The notes under the pieces: generated by a model
The model's input: the letters and a program-made list of their open reading frames with translations, nothing else
What the model was told of the DNA's origin: nothing
Databases searched by the model: none
In this document: positions 57,740 to 64,000 of the stretch, piece by piece
Numbering within the stretch: position 1 is the first letter of the stretch
Layout of the letters: every line of letters begins with the position of its first letter
DNA from: Nocardia nova SH22a
Lineage (GTDB): Bacteria; Actinomycetota; Actinomycetes; Mycobacteriales; Mycobacteriaceae
Reading direction: 5' to 3'
Length of the DNA stretch: 64,000 bases
NCBI RefSeq assembly: GCF_000523235.1
Contig: NZ_CP006850.1
Span: 1,674,001-1,738,000 of the forward strand
Position numbers and translations under genes: made by a program

Positions 57740-58540
57740 ATGCCGGTTCAGGAAATCGAGGCGGCTCCGGCCAGCCGCGCCGAGCGTCGCCGCCAGACCA
57801 GGCAGCTGATTCTGGACGCGGCCCGGGAACTGTTCGCCGAGCGCGGCTACATCGAGACCACCATCCGCGCCATCGCGCAGCGCGCGGATGTCGATCCGGC
57901 GCTCGTGATGCAGCACTTCGGCACCAAGAGTGCGCTTTTCGACGAGGTCGCGGGCATTCCGGAGACACTCGACGACGCGCTCGAGGGCCCGCCCGAGGAA
58001 TTGGGCGAACGGTTGCTCCGGCACGCCATGGCCGATGTCGACCGCAAGGAGGACCGGACGATGCCGGTGCTGCGGTCGATGCTCACCCATCCCGAGGCCG
58101 CCCATGCCGTGCGCTGCGCGATCATGAATCCGGAGACCAGTCCGTGGACCCGGGTCCTGGTCGGCCCCGACGCCGATCGGCGGTCCGTGCTGATCGGCAC
58201 CCTGGTGCTGGGCGTCCTGATCGCCCGCTACATGGTGCATCTGCCCGGAGTCGCCGACGCGCCCGCCGAACGTCTCGTCGAACTGCTCGGCCCGTGCCTG
58301 CGGCCGTTGGTGATGGGTGAGGGGGATTCCGCACCCACGGGCGCGGCACCCGGTTCGGCCCTGGACGCGCTTGCCGAAGCGGATGCCGCACGGCGCGCCG
58401 CGGCCGCGCGGGTCGACGAATGCGCCCGTGCGGCCCTGGCGGCGGGCGCGTCGTACGGCGATGTCGGCCGCCTGGTGGGAATCACCCGGCAGGCGGTGCG
58501 TAAGCGGTGGCCGCAGGGCGGAGACGCCGAGACCGAGTGA
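57740..58540 (+). CDS. TetR-family regulator with an added C-terminal helix-turn-helix
   Basis: A 266-residue protein. The N-terminal TetR domain (RQTRQLILDAARELFAERG, then AIAQRADVDPALVMQHFGTKSALF) and helical effector domain end near residue 195. A linker of about 30 residues leads to a second helix-turn-helix-like segment at about 230-258 (ALAAGASYGDVGRLVGITRQAVRKRW). That motif occurs in other actinobacterial proteins as a stand-alone DNA-binding module. ATG 57740 has GTGAGG 5 bases upstream. The gene is divergent from the MFS exporter, which it most likely represses in response to the exported compound. Confidence 0.87.
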   Translation: MPVQEIEAAPASRAERRRQTRQLILDAARELFAERGYIETTIRAIAQRADVDPALVMQHFGTKSALFDEVAGIPETLDDALEGPPEELGERLLRHAMADVDRKEDRTMPVLRSMLTHPEAAHAVRCAIMNPETSPWTRVLVGPDADRRSVLIGTLVLGVLIARYMVHLPGVADAPAERLVELLGPCLRPLVMGEGDSAPTGAAPGSALDALAEADAARRAAAARVDECARAALAAGASYGDVGRLVGITRQAVRKRWPQGGDAETE

Positions 58541-58849
58541 TGTACCGAGTGATGCTCAGGGCGGGCTGATGCGGCGCTGCTGGACGGCGGAGGCTGCCGG
58601 GGGTGGAGCGGTACCGGCTCGAATGTGCGCAGCTGTCGTGGTTGTTGGCCAGCGCGGAGTTGCCGACGAAGCTGGGGCGAACCGTTCGACAACCAAAGTT
58701 GTCGCATGACTCGATGCTGGAGTGATTTATAGAAACGGTCCACCGCAGTGACAATCTGGATTGTCGTTCGGACGGCCTGGATTGCCGTTCGGGCGGCTGT
58801 CACGGGCTTGTCAGTTTGGTCAGCGGTGTCAAGGATGATTGCCTCCTCC
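58541..58849. other. Gene-poor region before the heptamer array
   Basis: No convincing gene. A 21-bp direct repeat with two mismatches starts CTGGATTG at 58756 and 58777. A short plus-strand frame beginning GTG 58603 and a minus-strand frame at 58482-58754 show no recognisable motif and look like chance or decayed sequence. Confidence 0.4.
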
Positions 58850-59010
58850 GGGCAGCGGGCAGCGGGCAGCGGGCAGCGGGCAGCGGGCAGCGGGCAGCGG
58901 GCAGCGGGCAGCGGGCAGCGGGCAGCGGGCAGCGGGCAGCGGGCAGCGGGCAGCGGGCAGCGGGCAGCGGGCAGCGGGCAGCGGGCAGCGGGCAGCGGGC
59001 AGCGGGCAGC
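58850..59010. repeat. Perfect heptanucleotide array, GGGCAGC x 23
   Basis: 161 bp made of exactly 23 uninterrupted copies of GGGCAGC, ending 219 bp before the P450 start. The unit length is not a multiple of three, so every frame reads a 7-residue repeat on both strands. These open frames are by-products, not genes. Such arrays change copy number by slippage. Confidence 0.97.
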
Positions 59011-59039
59011 CATGGGTCCACGACCGCGTCCTGGGCGAA

Positions 59040-59111
59040 CCCCTACCCGCCCCCTACTTCTCGACGCCCTCCTCTCGCAGGCTAGGGGACCGCCCCGGCG
59101 GGATAGGGGTG
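59040..59111. promoter_or_regulatory. CCCCTAC direct repeat (11-bp period) and two TAGGGG boxes upstream of the P450
   Basis: CCCCTAC lies at 59040-59046 and 59051-59057, 11 bp apart as at PKS1. TAGGGG lies at 59083-59088 and 59104-59109, the latter within TAGGGGTG (59104-59111). The group falls between the heptamer array and the P450 start. Confidence 0.45.
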
Positions 59112-59229
59112 CCCCGTCCCCGCTCCGCGTCCCTAGGCTTTCCGGTGCGCAAACATGCTCGCCCGCAACAGATCTCGTGCATGATCGCGGCGAGTCGCCG
59201 AAACGGCCGACCGTGAAGGAGCCATTCCC

Positions 59230-60441
59230 TTGACCAGCCTCGATACCATCGACGTCTTCGATCAGGAACGCTATCTGGACGGCCCGCCGTACGCGGATTT
59301 CGCGGTGCTGCGGCGGCAGGCGCCGGTCTTCCATCATCGCGATCCCGAAGTGCCCGAGGGGCATTGGGCCCTGACCCGGCACGCCGACATCGTGCAGGTG
59401 GCCCGTCATCCGGAACTGTTCTCCTCCGAGCGGAAGGGGTCGCAGCCACAGGAGTTCGACGAGGTCGCCATCGACGTGCAGCGGCGCATGATGATTCACC
59501 AGGACCCGCCCCGGCACAGTCGTATCCGCGGTCTGGTCAATCGCGGGTTCACCCCCCGCGCGGTGGATCGCCTGCGGCCCAGGATCGCCGAGGAGTGTGC
59601 GGCGATCGTCGACAATGCCCTGGCGCAGGGCGAATTCGATCTGATCCCGACTCTGGCCGCCGAACTGCCGCTGATCGTGATCGCCGAGCTGATGGGTATT
59701 CCGCGATCGGACCGCCATCTGATCTTCGAATGGTCGCGTGCCATCGCCGGGCAGACCGATCACGAGCACGGTGGCGCGGAGGCGACCCGGGACGCGGTGG
59801 TCGGGATGTCCGGCTATGCCGCCGAACTGGGCGCCGAGCGCCGCCGCTGCCCGCTCGACGACACCGTCACCAAGATGGTCAGCCCGGATGACAAGGGAAA
59901 TCAGCTGACCGACGAGGAATTCCAGGCCTTCTTCATCCTGATGACCGTCGCGGGCAACGAGACCACGCGGTACTCGATCGCGGGTGGCGTCGAGGCGTTC
60001 ACGCAGTTCCCCGATCAATGGGCGCGGCTCAAGCAGGATCCGGAACTGGCGCGCACCGCCGCCGAGGAGATCGTGCGCTGGGTCTCGCCGACCAAGGTGT
60101 TCCGGCGCACCGCACTCGCCGACACCGAGGTGGGCGGGCAGACGATCCACGCGGGGGACAAGGTGATGGCGCATCTGGTGTCGGCCAACCGCGACGAAAC
60201 CGTCTTCGCCGACCCCGAGGCCTTCGACATCGGCCGCGATCCCAATCCGCATCTCGGATTCGGTGGCGGCGGACCGCACTTCTGCATCGGCAAACATCTC
60301 GCCGTGACCGAGATCGAGATCATGTTCGAGACGCTGGCCCGGAAGGTGGAACGCATCGAGATCACCGGCCCCACACCGCGTCTGCGGTCGTACCAGTTCA
60401 CCGGCATCACCGCCATGCCGGTGCGCATCATCGCGGCCTGA
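59230..60441 (+). CDS. Cytochrome P450 monooxygenase
   Basis: A 403-residue bacterial class I P450. The I-helix oxygen-activation motif is AGNETTR, the K-helix ExxR is EEIVRW, and the heme-binding loop is FGGGGPHFCIG with its Cys ligand. TTG 59230 has AAGGAG 8 bases upstream. The GGGGPHFC loop is closer to lipid- and sterol-hydroxylating actinobacterial P450s (CYP124/125-like) than to the usual macrolide P450s, so the substrate could be a branched hydrophobic chain. The TAGGGGTG box upstream, shared with PKS1 and the SDR, suggests it belongs to the polyketide pathway as a hydroxylase (inference). It converges with, and overlaps by 14 bp, the CoA-transferase gene. Confidence 0.93.
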   Translation: MTSLDTIDVFDQERYLDGPPYADFAVLRRQAPVFHHRDPEVPEGHWALTRHADIVQVARHPELFSSERKGSQPQEFDEVAIDVQRRMMIHQDPPRHSRIRGLVNRGFTPRAVDRLRPRIAEECAAIVDNALAQGEFDLIPTLAAELPLIVIAELMGIPRSDRHLIFEWSRAIAGQTDHEHGGAEATRDAVVGMSGYAAELGAERRRCPLDDTVTKMVSPDDKGNQLTDEEFQAFFILMTVAGNETTRYSIAGGVEAFTQFPDQWARLKQDPELARTAAEEIVRWVSPTKVFRRTALADTEVGGQTIHAGDKVMAHLVSANRDETVFADPEAFDIGRDPNPHLGFGGGGPHFCIGKHLAVTEIEIMFETLARKVERIEITGPTPRLRSYQFTGITAMPVRIIAA

Positions 60442-61927
60442 CCCACTCGGGCCGGGCGGCGCCGCGCGGAATCAGCACCGTGCGGTACCGCCCGGGAGTC
60501 GCCGACATGACAACCTGATCGGTGAGACCGCGATAACGGCCCAGCGGCGTTTCCGCGGTGAACATCTCCGGCGCCCGGCAGCCGTGCCGGTCACCGGTCC
60601 CGGCCACCTCGGCGGCATAGTCCCGGTCGAAGTACCCCATGCCGAGAATCCACAGCGCGACCCTGGTCAGGCTGACGTGCACCCGGTAACTGCCGCCGTC
60701 CACAGCGCGCCGGGCCAGCGCCTCCACGATGCCCGCGGTCAGCAGCCAGGCGACGATGTAGTCGTTGACCACCGTGATCGGCGACAGCGCGGGCCGATCG
60801 GGCGTGCCCTCCAGCAGCATCGCGCCGGTGAGGCAGCCCGCAGATTGATCGAAGCCCACCCGATCGGCCCACGGCCCGCGTTCACCGTTCAGCGAGATCG
60901 TGGCATGGACGATGCCCGGCCGCACCTGCGCGGCCTGCTCGGCGGTCAACCCGATCCGGCCGAGATATCCCGGCCGCCGATTGGCGAAGAAGACATCGGC
61001 ATCGGCGAGCAGCGCCCGCACCAGCCGGGCGCCGTCGGCATCGAAGGGATCGACGGTGCTGGAACGGATACCCACATTCGCGGTCAGATAGGTCACGTCG
61101 TGCTCGAAATCGCCGGGCCGCCAGATATTCAGGACATCGGCGCCGTGCAGGGCCAGAGCGCGGCCGGTTCCGGCGCCGGCGATCACATGCCCCATCCCGA
61201 GTGCGCGCACCCCGTCGAGCGGCTGATCGCCGGTGGCGCGCAACGGTTCCGGCGCACTGTCGGCGATCCGGGTGATCTCGATCAGTGGCAGATCGGCGAG
61301 CGCGTCACGGAAGTGTGGTTCGGCCGTCAGTTCCCCGAGCGTGCGCAGCACGGGCAACACGACTCCGGCCGCCGCCCCGGCCTCCTCCAGATCCCTTGCC
61401 CGCCAGCGCTTCACCGCGGCGGCCACCGCGTCGACGTCGTCGGGCACGCCCAGCAGCCGTTGCGCGGCGACCTTGATCGCCGGATACGGGTTCAGGGGCA
61501 TCGCCCATCGATCGTCCGCCGTCCGGTAGAACTCGAAACCGAATGCGGGAGAGGCATTCACCGGCGCCGTCGGGCAGTAGCCGTTGAGGCGCTCCCAGCG
61601 GCCGTGGAACGGGGCCAGCCGGTGCACCGCGGTGCGCAGATCGACGATGATGTCCTGGCCCGCGCCGCCGCGCATCCGCGACAGTTTCGCCACCGCCGCG
61701 GATTTGGCGGCGAGCCCGATCGCACCGGCCGCACCGAGCCGCAACGTGCTCGGCACGATCGGATCCGCGCCGAGGAACTCGACACTGCCGCCGGTGTCGC
61801 CGGGCTCCATCCCGATACCCGCCAGCACGTGGCGGAATTCGGCGTCCGGGTCGAAATCGTCGTCGGTGGCCGGGCTCGACACCGCGGTGCGCAGCCGATC
61901 GGTCAGCGAAACATCCGTGGGAATCAT
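60428..61927 (-). CDS. Class III CoA-transferase (CaiB/BaiF family)
   Basis: A 499-residue protein with the family III fold markers: GAGTGRALALHGADVLNIWRP, DADVFFANRRPGYLGRIGL, and the putative catalytic Asp at about residue 360 in GFDQSAG. It is longer than the roughly 400 residues usual for CaiB, with an extra N-terminal region of about 200 residues. These enzymes move CoA between carboxylic acids through an aspartyl-CoA intermediate. The substrate is unknown. ATG 61927 faces the LysR gene across 93 bp, a classic LysR-target arrangement. Its end overlaps the P450 end on the other strand. It may lie outside the polyketide cluster. Confidence 0.87.
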   Translation of the reverse strand: MIPTDVSLTDRLRTAVSSPATDDDFDPDAEFRHVLAGIGMEPGDTGGSVEFLGADPIVPSTLRLGAAGAIGLAAKSAAVAKLSRMRGGAGQDIIVDLRTAVHRLAPFHGRWERLNGYCPTAPVNASPAFGFEFYRTADDRWAMPLNPYPAIKVAAQRLLGVPDDVDAVAAAVKRWRARDLEEAGAAAGVVLPVLRTLGELTAEPHFRDALADLPLIEITRIADSAPEPLRATGDQPLDGVRALGMGHVIAGAGTGRALALHGADVLNIWRPGDFEHDVTYLTANVGIRSSTVDPFDADGARLVRALLADADVFFANRRPGYLGRIGLTAEQAAQVRPGIVHATISLNGERGPWADRVGFDQSAGCLTGAMLLEGTPDRPALSPITVVNDYIVAWLLTAGIVEALARRAVDGGSYRVHVSLTRVALWILGMGYFDRDYAAEVAGTGDRHGCRAPEMFTAETPLGRYRGLTDQVVMSATPGRYRTVLIPRGAARPEWVRPR

Positions 61928-62020
61928 CTCTCGACGGTAGGGCCGGGCGGTGCCCGTGACCACGACCGATTCGGACAGGTGCACATGACCGCAGCGGTCG
62001 CGTGACCGTAGGGTGGACAG

Positions 62021-62980
62021 GTGGAGATGCTGCACCTGCGCTACTTCATCGCCGTCGCCGAGGAGCTCAACTTCACTCGTGCGGCGGCCCGCCTGCGCCT
62101 GTCGCCGTCGCCGTTGAGCCGGCGGATCCGCGATCTCGAGCGCGAACTCGGCCGCGAGTTGTTCATCCGCGGTCATCATCGGGTCGAGCTCACCGCCGCC
62201 GGTACGACTCTGCTGCCCGCGGCCCGCGAGATCATGCGGCGGGTCGACGCGGTTCCGGCCCTCGTGCGCGAGGCCACCGGATCCTGTCCGCACACTCTGA
62301 CTCTCGGGATCGCACCCGAAGTGTCGGCCGCGGTGCGGACCGCGGTGCTGTCGGCGCTGTCGGCGCATCCCGATATCGCCGTGCGGTTGCATCCGGACGA
62401 CGGCGCCCGCCTGCTGCACGCGCTGCAGACCGGGGCGGTGGACGTGGCACTGGTCACCGAACCGGTCGGCGGGCCGGGGATCGGTCGCGCCCGCCTGGAG
62501 TGCCAGCCGATCGGGGTGGTCGTCGCGGCCGGTATCGGCTTCGACGAGCGCACCTCGGTCCGGCTCGACGAACTCGCCCATCTGCCTTATGTCCCCATGA
62601 GTTTCGGCGCGGGGCCGACCCCGCTGGCGTCGGTGGAGGAGGCGATCGGCCGGCGCGGTGCCCGCCGCTGCGCCGCGACCGCGACGCTGAGCGCCGACGG
62701 CATCGCGCACGTGGTCGCCAGCGGTCAGGCCTTCACCATCGCCGGACACTGCACCGGCGCGGGGAAGGTCTTCGCCGGGGAGCGGGTGCGTGTGCTGCGC
62801 CTGGAGGGAATCGACGCCTCGATCACGACGGTCGCCGCGTGGCGCGAGGAGCGGCTGCGGTCCGGTGGCGCACTCGCCGCCCCGGTCGCGACGCTGCGCG
62901 GTCTGGCCGCCGACCGGATTCGGTCCGCCCCGCGGTCGTGGCCGCTGCCCGCTGTCGGCGATCGCCGCTTCGCCCGATAG
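62021..62980 (+). CDS. LysR-family transcriptional regulator
   Basis: A 319-residue protein with a winged helix-turn-helix at residues 1-65 (LHLRYFIAVAEELNFTRAAARL, then SRRIRDLERELGRELFIRG) and a two-lobed periplasmic-binding-like effector domain. GTG 62021 and the ATG two codons later are both possible starts. It diverges from the CoA-transferase gene and probably regulates it or the flavin monooxygenase downstream. The inducer is not evident. Confidence 0.9.
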   Translation: MEMLHLRYFIAVAEELNFTRAAARLRLSPSPLSRRIRDLERELGRELFIRGHHRVELTAAGTTLLPAAREIMRRVDAVPALVREATGSCPHTLTLGIAPEVSAAVRTAVLSALSAHPDIAVRLHPDDGARLLHALQTGAVDVALVTEPVGGPGIGRARLECQPIGVVVAAGIGFDERTSVRLDELAHLPYVPMSFGAGPTPLASVEEAIGRRGARRCAATATLSADGIAHVVASGQAFTIAGHCTGAGKVFAGERVRVLRLEGIDASITTVAAWREERLRSGGALAAPVATLRGLAADRIRSAPRSWPLPAVGDRRFAR

Positions 62981-63075
62981 TGGTCGGCGCGGCCCGAACA
63001 GGGGTGTGCTGTCGCGCCGAACCCGGGTTCCATCCTTTGTGACACAGACGATCTCAGGACAAGGACCCGGCGCCG

Positions 63076-64000
63076 ATGAGCATTTCCGGAAACTCCGAAC
63101 GTTGGGATGTCATCGTGACCGGCGCCGGTCCGGCCGGACTGATGCTGGCCTGCGAGGCGCGGTTGCACGGTGTGTCGGTGGCCGTGCTGGAACGACTGCC
63201 CGAGCCCGACACCACGATCAAATCACTCGCGATCAACGCCGTGACGGTGGAGGCGTTCCGGCGCCGCGGCCTGTACCCGGAGCTGCGGCGGGCGTGGGAC
63301 CGGATGCTGGTCCGGATGGCGCCGCTGCGGCGGCTACCCGGTGAACCCGAACCCGATCTGGCCACCATGCGCCGCCGGACCCGCCATCTCGGTGGGCATT
63401 TCGCGGGAATCTCCACCCTCGACCCCAGCCGGGTGGACCGCACCGATCCCGACTTCGCCGGTGCGGAGCGGACTTTGATGCTGATTCCGCAGGCGGAGAT
63501 CGAACGCATCCTGCTGGCCCGGGCCCGGCAACTCGGCGTCCGGTTGATCCGCGCCGCCACGGTGTGCGGCGTCGACGCCGACGAGCACGGGATCACCGTG
63601 CGGCTCACCGACGGTGACACGCTGTCCGGCGCGTATCTGGCCGGTTGCGACGGCGGTCGCAGCACCGTGCGCAAACTCGCCGGAATCGCCTTTCCCGGAA
63701 CGGATCCCACGATGACGGCCTACAACGCCGAGGTGACCCTCGACCGGCCCGGACTGCTGAACAGAGGCTGGACCAGGACCTCCGGCGGCATGCTGTTGTA
63801 CGGTCCGCAGCCCGGCCGCGTCGTCACGGTCGAATTCGACGCGGCGCCCGCCGATCGGGACGCACCGGTCACCGCCGCCGAACTGGAGGCGAGCCTGCGG
63901 CGCATCACCGGAACGAATGTGGCTGTGCTGCAAGTGCACTCGGCCGCCCGGTTCACCGACAACGCCCGGCTCGCCGAGACCTATCGCACCGGGCGGATAC
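63076..64000 (+). CDS. FAD-dependent monooxygenase (PheA/TfdB, aromatic-hydroxylase type), 3' end outside window
   Basis: 308 residues are visible. The N-terminal FAD fold has GAGPAG (about residues 15-20) with the following acidic end of the second strand (VAVLERL), and the second flavin motif CDGGRSTVRKLAG lies at about residues 192-204. These are features of group A flavoprotein hydroxylases that act on phenols or polyketide-derived aromatics. ATG 63076 has a purine-rich AAGGA upstream. The gene lies 95 bp after the LysR gene in the same direction. The frame is open at base 64000, so the C-terminal domain is missing. Confidence 0.9.
   Translation, partial: MSISGNSERWDVIVTGAGPAGLMLACEARLHGVSVAVLERLPEPDTTIKSLAINAVTVEAFRRRGLYPELRRAWDRMLVRMAPLRRLPGEPEPDLATMRRRTRHLGGHFAGISTLDPSRVDRTDPDFAGAERTLMLIPQAEIERILLARARQLGVRLIRAATVCGVDADEHGITVRLTDGDTLSGAYLAGCDGGRSTVRKLAGIAFPGTDPTMTAYNAEVTLDRPGLLNRGWTRTSGGMLLYGPQPGRVVTVEFDAAPADRDAPVTAAELEASLRRITGTNVAVLQVHSAARFTDNARLAETYRTGRI

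Noticed and set aside
58850..59010. CRISPR-like array
   Set aside because: The 7-bp units are contiguous with no spacers, and no cas genes are present.
58748..59233. Repeat proteins (AAGSGQR and similar) over the heptamer array
   Set aside because: All frames on both strands are open only because the array is a 7-bp repeat without stops. There is no start context and no sequence outside the array supports a gene.

Overview
The window is high-GC actinobacterial DNA. The combination of a complete mce lipid-import operon, an MpaB-family oxygenase, an ECF41 sigma factor and a modular type I polyketide synthase (PKS) suggests Nocardia or a close mycolic-acid-containing relative. The genus is an inference from gene content. 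No tRNA, rRNA, CRISPR array or intact insertion sequence was seen.

Layout. (1) 1-3.3 kb: a cut-off ABC1/UbiB-type kinase coupled to a TetR regulator, divergent from an MpaB/DUF2236 oxygenase and a small membrane protein. The gap between them holds a promoter and CTAC-N6-GTAG palindromes. (2) 3.3-12.8 kb, minus strand: mam-mceF-E-D-C-B-A-yrbEB-yrbEA. The genes are chained by 4-bp overlaps or 1-bp gaps, and a TetR gene diverges from yrbEA across two more CTAC-N6-GTAG palindromes. (3) 13.9-15.7 kb: an ECF41/SigJ-like sigma factor and a secreted protein of unknown function. (4) 15.9-60.4 kb: a polyketide cluster with a crotonyl-CoA carboxylase/reductase, four PKS genes, an SDR, an oligopeptide/nickel-type ABC importer with an FAD/NAD(P)-binding protein and a VOC protein, a LuxR/LAL regulator, an MFS exporter with its TetR, and a cytochrome P450. 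(5) 60.4-64 kb: a class III CoA-transferase, a divergent LysR regulator, and a flavin monooxygenase cut by the window end.

How the polyketide genes fit together. PKS1 is KSQ-AT-ACP followed by KS-AT-DH-KR-ACP. PKS2 is KS-AT-KR-ACP. PKS3 is KS-AT-DH-KR-ACP followed by KS-AT-ACP. PKS4 is KS-AT-ACP-TE. AT motifs predict malonyl starter (decarboxylated to acetyl), malonyl, malonyl, methylmalonyl, ethyl- or other alkylmalonyl (LAGH motif, supplied by the Ccr), and malonyl. This predicts a C15 hexaketide ending in a 3,5-diketo thioester with ethyl at C4 and methyl at C6. TE release could give a 5-ethyl-4-hydroxy-2-pyrone, or a 10-membered lactone through the C9 hydroxyl. PKS3 carries one extra base in its KR region, so as written it is split.

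Regulation visible in the sequence. The 8-mer TAGGGGTG or its complement lies upstream of PKS1, the SDR and the P450. Shorter CCCCTA boxes in 11-bp direct repeat accompany it at PKS1 and the P450. The LAL protein is the natural candidate reader. A perfect 71-bp tandem duplication joins PKS1 to PKS2, and 23 exact copies of a heptamer lie upstream of the P450.
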